Position numbers and translations under genes: made by a program
Notes under the pieces: generated by a model
What the model saw: only the letters and a program-made list of their open reading frames with translations
Told to the model about the DNA's origin: nothing
The model's database searches: none
Assembly (NCBI GenBank): GCA_040387555.1
Contig: JAZKDO010000009.1
Coordinates: forward strand, 26,326-90,325
Origin: UBA4416 sp040387555
GTDB taxonomy: Bacteria > Bacteroidota > Bacteroidia > B-17B0 > Aurantibacillaceae
Length of the DNA stretch: 64,000 bases
Direction of reading: 5' to 3'
Shown here: in pieces, positions 37,778 through 44,599 of the stretch
Layout: the number at the start of each line of letters is the position of its first letter
How positions within the stretch are numbered: position 1 is the stretch's first letter

Positions 37778-38559
37778 AATATTTAGTTATTCTATTAACT
37801 TTTTTATCATCAATTCTATTTTCTCAAGAGAAGATTCAAAAGGAGGTTGACAAGCCCGCTCAACCTGTTGGTGGAAAATTAGATGTAGATTATGTATTCG
37901 AGTCACAGGTTATTTATCCTGTAAATTTATTAAAGAAAAAAGCCAGTGCTGATGTGGCTATATATTTTACAGTGTTAGCTGACGGTTCTGTCAAAGACAT
38001 TGAATTCAAAAATGATTACAAGGAAGAATTTAAAAACGAAGCTAAACGTCTTTTACGGTATTTTATTTTTACACCGTCTACCATTGGTAATGTGAGTGTG
38101 GCCTCGCAAAGTTTTTTAGTATTTAAATTTAATCCTGATACCTATAAAAAATATACGAAGAAAAGAGGATTTGTCATTCACAAGGAGCGTGCTTCTTTTG
38201 ACACAAGTTTTGTTGTATATAAAATGGCTGATTCTTCTCCTGAATATTACAAAGGTGAGGAAGCCCTGGGTGAATTTATTCTGTCGAATTTAGAATACCC
38301 GGATCTGGCTATTCGGCAGAATTTGCAAGGCACCGTTATCATGAGTTTTATTGTAGAGCCTAATGGCACTTTAAGTAATCTGGTTGCTGAAAAAGAATTC
38401 AATCACTTTTGCACCCAGGAAGCTCTTCGCATTATGCGGGAAACCAAATGGAAACCGGGTAAAAAAGACGGTAAAGCTATCCGTTATAGAACTAAATATC
38501 CTATTGTATTCAGTTTAAAAAATATTAATAAAGACAATGCAACCAGCGAGCAGCGCTAG
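37774..38559 (+). CDS. Exported protein with two TonB C-terminal-like domains
   Basis: 261 residues. A signal peptide (MKYLVILLTFLSSILFSQ) is followed by two TonB_C-like domains at about 35-110 ('YPVNLLKKKASADVAIYFTVLADGSVKDIEFKN') and about 165-250 ('YPDLAIRQNLQGTVIMSFIVEPNGTLSNLVAEKEF'). The second keeps the 'EALRIMRETKWKPGKKDGKAIRYRTKYPIVF' ending. True TonB has an uncleaved N-terminal anchor and a Pro-rich spacer, both absent here. It is thus a periplasmic TonB-domain protein rather than a classical energy transducer. Overlaps prmC by four bases. Confidence 0.82.
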   Translation: MKYLVILLTFLSSILFSQEKIQKEVDKPAQPVGGKLDVDYVFESQVIYPVNLLKKKASADVAIYFTVLADGSVKDIEFKNDYKEEFKNEAKRLLRYFIFTPSTIGNVSVASQSFLVFKFNPDTYKKYTKKRGFVIHKERASFDTSFVVYKMADSSPEYYKGEEALGEFILSNLEYPDLAIRQNLQGTVIMSFIVEPNGTLSNLVAEKEFNHFCTQEALRIMRETKWKPGKKDGKAIRYRTKYPIVFSLKNINKDNATSEQR

Positions 38560-38577
38560 TATAAAACAGTAAAAAAA

Positions 38578-40065
38578 ATGAATTATTCAATCCACCCCGA
38601 AAAGAGAATTACTATAAGTGACGTTCAACATATTTTAGAATCGAATGTTACATTGGTGCTTTCCGATAAAGCCAAACAAAATATTGTGGCGTGTCGCGAG
38701 TATCTTGATAAAAAAATGGCTTCTCAAAAAGAGCCCATCTATGGCATTAATACAGGTTTTGGTTCTTTGTGTAATGTGATCATCCCGGATAGTGAACTTG
38801 AACAATTACAAACGAATTTGGTAATGTCTCATGCGTGCGGGATGGGTGATGAAGTGCCTTTGGAAATTGTGCGCTTAATGTTATTATTAAAGATTCAGTC
38901 ATTGTCTTATGGTAAAAGCGCTGTACAGTTAAAAACTGTTGAGCGACTGATAGATCTTTATAATTTAAAAGTTTATCCTATCATCTATCAGCAAGGTTCT
39001 TTAGGTGCGTCAGGTGACTTATCGCCTTTAGCACATTTGTCTTTGCCGTTATTGGGAATGGGAGAAGTGAATTATCAGGGAAATAAATACCCGGCTGCTG
39101 CGGTTTTAAAACAGTTAGGATTGGAGCCTATTACGTTGAAATCGAAAGAAGGATTGGCCTTATTAAACGGCACTCAATTTATGAGTGCATATGGCGTATG
39201 GTGTTTAATAAAGTCAAATAGGCTGAACGCATTGGCAGATTTCATTGGAGCTATTTCGTTGGATGGTTTTGATGGAAGAAGTGAGCCTTTTAAAGATAAT
39301 ATTCACATCATCCGTCCTCATAATGGTCAGTTACAAACGGCCAGGGCCATTCTGGAAAATCTAAAAGGCAGTGAAATATTAGCACAGAAAAAAGTACAGG
39401 TGCAGGATCCGTATTCTTTTCGCTGTATTCCCCAGGTTCATGGTGCAACTAAAGATGCGACAGTGTATGTAAATTCAGTTTTTGAAACCGAGATCAATTC
39501 AGTAACAGATAACCCAACAGTATTCCCGGAAGACGATGAAATTATCAGTGGAGGAAATTTTCATGGACAACCATTGGCTATCAGCCTTGATTTTTTAGCA
39601 ATCGCTATTGCGGAATTAGGAAGCATTTCGGAAAGACGAGTGTATCAGTTAATATCGGGGATCCGTAATTTACCGGCTTTTTTAGTAGCTAAACCAGGAC
39701 TGAATTCAGGTTTCATGATTCCTCAATATACTGCGGCAAGCATCGTTAGTCAGAACAAACAATTATGTACTCCGGCCAGTATTGATAGTATTGTTTCCAG
39801 TAATGGCCAGGAAGATCACGTAAGTATGGGAGCTAATGCAGCAACTAAATGTTATAAAGTGATTGAAAATGTAGAAAAACTAATGGCTATTGAATTATTA
39901 AATGCATCGCAAGCAATTGAATTCAGAAGACCATTACAATCATCACCAAAAATCGAGAAAGTGTTGGCAGATTTTAGAAAATTAATTCCCTTTATTAAAG
40001 ATGACAAAATCATGTACCAGGAAATGGAAGCGACTTTACAATTTGTAAAAACATTAACCATCTAA
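38578..40065 (+). CDS. hutH: Histidine ammonia-lyase
   Basis: 495 residues. Converts histidine to urocanate and ammonia. The self-formed MIO cofactor comes from Ala144-Ser145-Gly146 in 'GSLGASGDLSPLAHL'. The catalytic Tyr lies in 'YGINTGFGSL' (residue 55 onward), and the HAL signature 'QDPYSFRCIPQVHGA' is present, as is 'EDHVSMGANAA'. No hutU, hutI or formiminoglutamate hydrolase is in the window, so the rest of the pathway must be elsewhere. It is the last gene of the uvrB-prmC-TonB-like run, an unusual set of partners. Confidence 0.95.
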   Translation: MNYSIHPEKRITISDVQHILESNVTLVLSDKAKQNIVACREYLDKKMASQKEPIYGINTGFGSLCNVIIPDSELEQLQTNLVMSHACGMGDEVPLEIVRLMLLLKIQSLSYGKSAVQLKTVERLIDLYNLKVYPIIYQQGSLGASGDLSPLAHLSLPLLGMGEVNYQGNKYPAAAVLKQLGLEPITLKSKEGLALLNGTQFMSAYGVWCLIKSNRLNALADFIGAISLDGFDGRSEPFKDNIHIIRPHNGQLQTARAILENLKGSEILAQKKVQVQDPYSFRCIPQVHGATKDATVYVNSVFETEINSVTDNPTVFPEDDEIISGGNFHGQPLAISLDFLAIAIAELGSISERRVYQLISGIRNLPAFLVAKPGLNSGFMIPQYTAASIVSQNKQLCTPASIDSIVSSNGQEDHVSMGANAATKCYKVIENVEKLMAIELLNASQAIEFRRPLQSSPKIEKVLADFRKLIPFIKDDKIMYQEMEATLQFVKTLTI

Positions 40066-40140
40066 AAAATTTGTCAGTTCGATCGGAGTCAATTGTCATT
40101 TCAAGCGAAGTCACCTGTCAGTTCGATCCGAGTCGATAAC
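40066..40140. repeat. Three tandem degenerate REP-like palindromes
   Basis: Between hutH and the next gene three related units follow each other: TGTCAGTTCGATCGGAGTC, TGTCATTTCAAGCGAAGTC and TGTCAGTTCGATCCGAGTC. Each is an imperfect palindrome around TTCGA. They resemble the TGTCATTTCGAGCGAAGTC elements common between genes in this phylum. Confidence 0.65.
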
Positions 40141-40147
40141 AACCTAT

Positions 40148-40729
40148 ATGAAACATCTAAGCATTATATTTCTATTAATTATGGCAGGCAAACTTTCATT
40201 TGCTTGTCAATGCCCTATAACCGAATTAACAGACAAGGAGCTTGCTAAATATGATATAATTTTTAGAGGAAACATAAATTCTATAAAACTTGATAAACAA
40301 AATAGTCAGGCTATTTTTACGATCAGTGAGCTATACAAAGGATTACTTGCGCAGGATTTTAAGATTTTGTTTAATAATGACGATGTTTGCAAACTGGAAT
40401 TAAGGGTAGGTGATGAATGGCTCATTTATACAAACTATCACCAGATCGATAATGCTAAACTTGATTTTTGCAGCCGAAGCCGGAAGTTCTTTGTGAATAT
40501 CAAAGAGGATTTTTTTGCAGAGACCACAGGAATCTCTTATGATGAGGAAATACGCTATTTACAAACCAATTTAGGAATACATAAGTTGATGAAAGAAAAT
40601 CCAAATAAAGTGGAGAACAGAAATTCATTACCCTCCAGTAATCAATCTGTTGTCTTAATTATTTGCTCTATTCTCGGACTGATCTTTTTCTATTTACTCA
40701 TCAATAAACTTTTTAAAAAGTTTAGTTAA
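40148..40729 (+). CDS. Exported TIMP/netrin-like domain protein with C-terminal membrane anchor
   Basis: 193 residues. A signal peptide is followed at once by 'ACQCP', so the mature protein begins with Cys-X-Cys. The next part, 'YDIIFRGNINSIKLDKQNSQAIFTISELYKGLL', is the OB-like beta strand pattern of TIMP/netrin domains, with further Cys in 'DDVCKLEL' and 'LDFCSRSR'. A membrane helix lies at about 165-187 ('VVLIICSILGLIFFYLLINKLF') with a basic end. The protein is thus anchored with the domain in the periplasm. Function unknown; similarity is by pattern, not search. Confidence 0.7.
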   Translation: MKHLSIIFLLIMAGKLSFACQCPITELTDKELAKYDIIFRGNINSIKLDKQNSQAIFTISELYKGLLAQDFKILFNNDDVCKLELRVGDEWLIYTNYHQIDNAKLDFCSRSRKFFVNIKEDFFAETTGISYDEEIRYLQTNLGIHKLMKENPNKVENRNSLPSSNQSVVLIICSILGLIFFYLLINKLFKKFS

Positions 40730-40740
40730 TACAGACCCAA

Positions 40741-41376
40741 ATGAAAGTGCAGTTACATAAAGCTCATCCCTGGCATGGTATCTCCATCGGCGAAAAATGC
40801 CCTGAGATCATTACTTCTTTTATTGAAATGGTTCCGGCCGATCATGTTAAATATGAAATTGATAAAGCATCAGGTTACCGTAAAGTCGACCGGCCTCAGA
40901 AATTTTCCAATATCATTCCTGCACTTTATGGTTTTGTGCCTCAAACCTATTGTGGTGAATTAGTTGCTGAACGAGCCAACGAAAGAACAAACCGCAAAGA
41001 CATTATCGGTGATGGAGATCCTTTGGATATCTGTGTGTTAACCGAACGTAATATAACCAGTGGTGATATCATTGTAGAAGCTATTCCCATTGGTGGTTTT
41101 CGGATGATAGACAAGAATGAGGCAGACGATAAGATCATTGCGGTGATGGCTAAGGATGAAATTTACAGTAAATGGAAAGATATCCTGGATTGCCCTGAGC
41201 CATTGATCAATCGATTACGCCATTACTTCTTAACATATAAAAATATACCGGGAGAATCAACCGCTATTGTAGAGATTACAGAAACTTATGGTAGAGAAGA
41301 AGCACATGAAGTGATCCGCCGTAGTGTGAAAGATTATGATAAACTATACAGATCATTCATGGATCTGGGTATGTAA
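40741..41376 (+). CDS. ppa: Inorganic pyrophosphatase (family I)
   Basis: 211 residues. Hydrolyses pyrophosphate to drive biosynthetic reactions. The family I signature 'DGDPLDICVL' (residues 91-100) holds the metal-binding Asp residues. Other active-site segments are 'VKYEIDKASG' and 'FVPQTYCGE'. Further metal and Lys residues are in 'KNEADDKIIAVMAKD', 'RLRHYFLTYK'. The protein is longer than E. coli Ppa (about 175 residues) and has the extra C-terminal helix seen in several Bacteroidota. A hairpin with a T run follows. Confidence 0.95.
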   Translation: MKVQLHKAHPWHGISIGEKCPEIITSFIEMVPADHVKYEIDKASGYRKVDRPQKFSNIIPALYGFVPQTYCGELVAERANERTNRKDIIGDGDPLDICVLTERNITSGDIIVEAIPIGGFRMIDKNEADDKIIAVMAKDEIYSKWKDILDCPEPLINRLRHYFLTYKNIPGESTAIVEITETYGREEAHEVIRRSVKDYDKLYRSFMDLGM

Positions 41377-41391
41377 GAGCAGTATCTTTAG

Positions 41392-41421
41392 TTTTTTATC
41401 AGATTGATAAAAGATTTTTTT
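41392..41421 (+). terminator. Terminator after ppa
   Basis: TTTTATCA and TGATAAAA pair around GAT, followed by GATTTTTTT. The stem is AT-rich, so moderate strength. Confidence 0.65.
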
Positions 41422-41536
41422 AGATAGGTTTTTTGTCTTAATAATACGAAGCTACACCTCATTTATGTAATTTGGGAAATAGCGACGATGCTAAGCACGC
41501 ACATTTTTAATTATATTTATACATCTAATTTTTAGT

Positions 41537-42220
41537 ATGAAATACCTTGCTTTTTTCTCTTTGTTGGTTTGGCACTTAACTTCTTTTGCGCAGAAGTCTG
41601 TAAACCACAGACTGGTATTTCATCCCATGTTTGGGGATTCGGTTTTAAAAGAGGCGACCTATTATCAAATCAACAGTAACGATAGTATACAAATAACTGC
41701 TTTAAAGTTTTACATTTCCGGTCTTGAACTTTCGTATCAACATAAAACTGTTTGGAAAGAAAAAAACAGCTATCATCTTATGGATGCTTTTCAGGAAGGA
41801 AGTTTAACCCTGCCTTTACCATTACCTGCGAAATTAAAATATGACCGTGTTAAATTTAACTTAGGTATTGATAGTGTAACCAGCGTGTCCGGAGTAATGG
41901 GTGGCGATCTGGATCCAACCAAAGGAATGTATTGGACCTGGCAAAGTGGCTATATTAATTTTAAGCTGGAGGGTAACAGCAATTTATGCAAAACCCGCAA
42001 TACCGAATTTCAATTTCATTTAGGGGGGTATCAGTTTCCGCATAATAACCTGCAATCTATTTTTATGGATATGCCTCATCAAAAATTAGATGTGGTCATC
42101 GATATAAAAAAAATGGTAGGTGATTTGCCACTCACACAAATGCACCATATCATGTCGCCGGGAAATGAAGCGATGCTTTTAACGGAAACAGTGATCAATG
42201 CCATGAGGGCTAAAAAATGA
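41537..42220 (+). CDS. MbnP-like copper-binding protein
   Basis: 227 residues, signal peptide ending at FAQ. Matches the MbnP family: 'ALKFYISGLELSYQ', 'DRVKFNLGIDSV', 'GGDLDPTKGMYWTWQSGYINFKLEG' (Trp/Tyr-rich block at 131-146) and 'FQFHLGGY' (159-165). In methanotrophs MbnP binds copper after its partner MbnH oxidises a Trp to kynurenine. The Trp-rich block contains candidate Trp residues 133 and 135. The next gene, overlapping by four bases, encodes the MbnH-like diheme enzyme. A TATATTTA element lies 18 bases upstream. Confidence 0.87.
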   Translation: MKYLAFFSLLVWHLTSFAQKSVNHRLVFHPMFGDSVLKEATYYQINSNDSIQITALKFYISGLELSYQHKTVWKEKNSYHLMDAFQEGSLTLPLPLPAKLKYDRVKFNLGIDSVTSVSGVMGGDLDPTKGMYWTWQSGYINFKLEGNSNLCKTRNTEFQFHLGGYQFPHNNLQSIFMDMPHQKLDVVIDIKKMVGDLPLTQMHHIMSPGNEAMLLTETVINAMRAKK

Positions 42221-43224
42221 AACAAAAATTTTTTATAGGATTTTTTTTGTGTGTTACCTTATGTGCCTTCCATGTAATAGATACTAAATTGTTTGTTTCT
42301 CCTGAAAACTGGCCTAAACCAAGTTACGATTTTACACAAAATCCTTTAACCTTTGAAAGCGTTCAGTTAGGCCGGCACTTATTTTACGATCCCATTCTGT
42401 CAAAAAACAATAAGATTTCCTGTGCCAGTTGTCATTCTCAATACACGGCCTTTACCCATGTGGACCATAATTTAAGCCATGGTATCGATGATCGGATTGG
42501 CGTTAGAAATTCACCGGCTTTGATGAATCTTGCGTGGCATACATCTTTTATGTGGGATGGTGCGGTTAACCATTTGGATGTACAGGCATTAGCTCCGATT
42601 AGTCACCCGGATGAGATGGGGGAGAGTATTCAACAGGTAGTTACTAAATTAGGTCAGTCTGAAAAATACAAAAAGTTATTCTATAAAGCTTATGGAGATA
42701 GGGTTATCACAGGTGAGCGTACTTTGAAAACCATTTCTCAATTCATGCTCACCTTAGTGAGCGCCAACTCAAAATATGACAGTGTGATGCGAAAGCAAAA
42801 ACAATTTACAACACAAGAAAAAAGAGGATATGCCTTATTTCAAAAAAATTGTAATACCTGCCATACCGAACCTTTATTTACAAACCTGCAATTTGAGAAT
42901 AACGGCTTGTCCGTTGACACGACTTTAAATGATTTCGGTAGGATGAAGATTACTAAAAACAATTCCGATTCATTAAAATTTAAAGTACCTACGTTACGTA
43001 ACGTTGAGTTTTCTTATCCTTACATGCATGATGGCAGGTTTAAAACGTTATCCCAGGTACTGAAACATTATACCAATGGCGTTCATCAAAGTGAAACATT
43101 AGCGAAATCGTTAGATGCACCGATTGTGTTATCTTCCAACGATAAAGTGGATTTGGTAGCGTTTCTATTAACGCTGACTGATAAAAAGTTTTTATTTGAT
43201 CCAAGATATTCTTTTCCAAAATAA
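42217..43224 (+). CDS. MbnH-like diheme cytochrome c peroxidase family enzyme
   Basis: 335 residues with an N-terminal export signal or anchor (about 1-22). Two c-type haem motifs are present: CASCH at 69-73 and CNTCH at 212-216. Typical family blocks are 'LGRHLFYDPILSKNNKISCASCHSQ', 'NSPALMNLAWHTSFMWDGAV' and 'VPTLRNVEFSYPYMHDGRFKTL'. The short length and the MbnP-like partner point to the MbnH branch rather than a peroxide-scavenging CcpA. It would form high-valent haem and oxidise Trp on MbnP. The start overlaps the partner gene (ATGA). No terminator follows; the riboswitch array begins about 100 bases on. Confidence 0.87.
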   Translation: MKQKFFIGFFLCVTLCAFHVIDTKLFVSPENWPKPSYDFTQNPLTFESVQLGRHLFYDPILSKNNKISCASCHSQYTAFTHVDHNLSHGIDDRIGVRNSPALMNLAWHTSFMWDGAVNHLDVQALAPISHPDEMGESIQQVVTKLGQSEKYKKLFYKAYGDRVITGERTLKTISQFMLTLVSANSKYDSVMRKQKQFTTQEKRGYALFQKNCNTCHTEPLFTNLQFENNGLSVDTTLNDFGRMKITKNNSDSLKFKVPTLRNVEFSYPYMHDGRFKTLSQVLKHYTNGVHQSETLAKSLDAPIVLSSNDKVDLVAFLLTLTDKKFLFDPRYSFPK

Positions 43225-43305
43225 TTTATTTCGCCTTTAATAACTTTTGGGCGATAGATATTATTGGTTTACCTAAAAATTTAATTTCAACTCTGCCTTG
43301 ATATT

Positions 43306-43313
43306 ACCTTTAT
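43306..43313 (+). promoter_or_regulatory. -7-like promoter element of cassette 1
   Basis: TACCTTTA, conserved in all four cassettes at 9-10 bases before P1. Predicted start of transcription is about 43320, at the foot of P1. Confidence 0.55.
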
Positions 43314-43323
43314 ACTATATAAA

Positions 43324-43408
43324 TTTATTTAGGGGAGTATCATAAGAGCAATCTGCGATTTAACCCTTATACTTGATCCGGGCCATACCGGTAAAAGAAA
43401 AATAAGTG
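43324..43408 (+). promoter_or_regulatory. TPP riboswitch-like aptamer, copy 1 (slightly degenerate)
   Basis: P1: ATTTATTT (43324-43331) with AAATAAGT (43401-43408), eight pairs including one G-U. P2: AGGG with CCCT. The TPP core is recognisable: ACCCTT, then CTTGATCCGG, a six-base loop and CCGG (P5). Departures from consensus: J3/2 reads CTGCGA instead of CTGAGA, and the 3' side of J4/5 is TAAA instead of CGAA. TPP binding is therefore uncertain. Confidence 0.7.
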
Positions 43409-43411
43409 TAA

Positions 43412-43445
43412 CCCTCTCATAGAAATATGAGAGGGTATTTTTTTT
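43412..43445 (+). terminator. Terminator of cassette 1
   Basis: ACCCTCTCATA and TATGAGAGGGT form a perfect 11-bp stem closed by a GAAA tetraloop, followed by A and seven T. It differs in sequence from the other three terminators but has the same stem length and loop type. Confidence 0.92.
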
Positions 43446-43665
43446 AGTTCAATAATGAGTCATTGTGACTAAGTGGGGTGGAAATTTTCTTAAATGGAAG
43501 CCGAGAGAAACAAAGTCACACAAGTTTCGAAGTAATTTATAGAATTAAAGAACCGACTCATGATATCACGATTACCGTTGTCATATTTTTTACTGTTAAT
43601 TTTAATTTCCGGCTATCTGTTTAATGGGTTCAACTAAAAATTAAATACCTGGGATTTTACTGATG

Positions 43666-43673
43666 TATCTTTA
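43666..43673 (+). promoter_or_regulatory. -7-like promoter element of cassette 2
   Basis: TATCTTTA, nine bases before P1 of copy 2. Confidence 0.55.
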
Positions 43674-43682
43674 CAGTATATT

Positions 43683-43774
43683 ATTTATTTAGGGAATAAG
43701 TTCACCAGAGCAATCTTAGACTTACAACCCTCATAACTTAAATCGGGATGAAATCCAATCTAAGAAAAATAAGT
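43683..43774 (+). promoter_or_regulatory. TPP riboswitch-derived aptamer, copy 2 (variant type)
   Basis: P1 (43683-43690 with 43767-43774) is identical to copy 4. P2 GGG/CCC is kept. J3/2 reads CTTAGA, not CTGAGA. The TPP pyrophosphate-binding P4/P5 region is replaced: CTTA pairs with TAAG (P4) and GGAT with ATCC around GAA (P5), with internal loop sequences unlike UGAU/CGNA. The fold is kept but the known TPP contacts are gone. Confidence 0.6.
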
Positions 43775-43777
43775 ATA

Positions 43778-43811
43778 ACCCTCTTGTAGCAATGCAAGGG
43801 GGTATTTTTTT
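43778..43811 (+). terminator. Terminator of cassette 2
   Basis: ACCCTCTTGTA with TGCAAGGGGGT (two wobble pairs), GCAA tetraloop, then A and seven T. Confidence 0.9.
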
Positions 43812-44049
43812 ATATGTATTTTCGTTGTCGATAACGACAGTACGATAATGGTATTTATAATCCAGGAGAGTAATCTATCACACGGTCACTGTCTAATTAT
43901 ATGTTATAAAGTCTTCTCGATGTCCATAGCAACTACTTCATAGTGTGACATCTTGATTTGTAATTTTTAATCTTCACTGTTAATTTTAATTTCTGGCTAC
44001 CGATATCATCGCTTTAACTAATAATAAAAAAAACACTTTAATCTCAGCG

Positions 44050-44057
44050 TACCTTTA
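44050..44057 (+). promoter_or_regulatory. -7-like promoter element of cassette 3
   Basis: TACCTTTA, nine bases before P1 of copy 3. Confidence 0.55.
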
Positions 44058-44066
44058 TAGTATATT

Positions 44067-44154
44067 ATTTATTTAGGGGAGGTTTTGAAAGAGAAATCTG
44101 AGAATTAAACCCTTATAACTTGATCCGGACAATACCGGCGAAAGAAAAGTAAGT
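44067..44154 (+). promoter_or_regulatory. TPP (THI-box) riboswitch aptamer, copy 3 (consensus type)
   Basis: The best match. P1: ATTTATTT (44067-44074) with AAGTAAGT (44147-44154), eight pairs. P2: AGGG (44075-44078) with CCCT (44110-44113). P3 can form as AGGTTT/AAATCT. J3/2 is CTGAGA (44098-44103), the pyrimidine-sensing sequence. ACCCTT is at 44109-44114, and CTTGATCCGG, ACAATA, CCGG, CGAAAG follow, matching the consensus CCUGAUCUGG...CCAGCGNAGG. P4 has changed from CC/GG to CU/AG as a compensated pair. The 88-base length is normal. No thiamine gene follows. Confidence 0.85.
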
Positions 44155-44157
44155 ATA

Positions 44158-44192
44158 ACCCTCTTGTAGCAATACAAGGGGGTATTTTTTTT
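44158..44192 (+). terminator. Terminator of cassette 3
   Basis: ACCCTCTTGTA with TACAAGGGGGT (one wobble), GCAA tetraloop, then A and eight T. Confidence 0.93.
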
Positions 44193-44348
44193 ATTTAATT
44201 TTCATTGTTGCGCAGTTTATGAAATCGTGAAAGAAAATAAAACATTCTTTTAAATATTGAAATCGTTTGTTTAAGCCTCAACTCTTCAATTTGACCTATC
44301 ACTTATCCGTCCTTAACTAAAAATTAAAAAAACGGATCATTCCTGATG

Positions 44349-44356
44349 TACCTTTA
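44349..44356 (+). promoter_or_regulatory. -7-like promoter element of cassette 4
   Basis: TACCTTTA, nine bases before P1 of copy 4. Confidence 0.55.
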
Positions 44357-44365
44357 TAGTATATT

Positions 44366-44452
44366 ATTTATTTAGGGAATTTTCAAAAAGTTAGTCTTTA
44401 GAAATAACCCTCATAACTTAAATCGGGGAATACCGAAATAAGAAAAATAAGT
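44366..44452 (+). promoter_or_regulatory. TPP riboswitch-derived aptamer, copy 4 (variant type)
   Basis: P1 (44366-44373 with 44445-44452) and P2 (GGG/CCC) are intact. The J3/2 region reads CTTTAGA. P4 is CTTA/TAAG as in copy 2, and P5 is TCGG/CCGA around GGAATA. The UGAU/CGNA loop of TPP switches is reduced to AA/AA. It shares ACCCTCATAACTTAAATCGG with copy 2, defining a second aptamer type in the array. Confidence 0.6.
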
Positions 44453-44455
44453 ATA

Positions 44456-44489
44456 ACCCTCTTGTAGCAATACAAGGGGGTATTTTTTT
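44456..44489 (+). terminator. Terminator of cassette 4
   Basis: ACCCTCTTGTA with TACAAGGGGGT (one wobble), GCAA tetraloop, then A and seven T. It lies about 105 bases before the YHYH gene. Confidence 0.92.
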
Positions 44490-44568
44490 GAGTAAACGCA
44501 TCCATTCATCTCAACATTGTTCCTATTCACCTAGTTAATTTTTTAATCCAGCATTCAAATTCTATTTT

Positions 44569-44576
44569 TATATTTA
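44569..44576 (+). promoter_or_regulatory. -7-like element of the YHYH-domain gene
   Basis: TATATTTA, 23 bases before the ATG at 44600. It suggests that this gene is transcribed on its own and not as the target of cassette 4. Confidence 0.4.
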
Positions 44577-44599
44577 ATAAACATAAAAAACGAATGCAT

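Larger units (their letters stand above)
43225..44593 (+). repeat. Gene-free stretch with four tandem promoter-aptamer-terminator cassettes
   Basis: No convincing protein gene in 1.37 kb. Four cassettes occur with period 359, 384 and 299 bases (P1 to P1). Each has a TA[CT]CTTTA element, then 9-10 bases, then a TPP-riboswitch-like fold of 85-92 bases. Three bases further on comes an 11-bp GNRA-loop terminator with a T run. The sequence before the -7 element is also shared in part (TTAATTTTAATTTC and AACTAAAAATTAAA in copies 2-4), showing the whole cassette was duplicated. Copies 1 and 3 form one type, copies 2 and 4 another. Confidence 0.85.

Noticed and set aside
43225..43300. CGCC...GGGCG inverted repeat just after the MbnH-like gene
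   Set aside because: Interrupted stem with no T run; not convincing as terminator.
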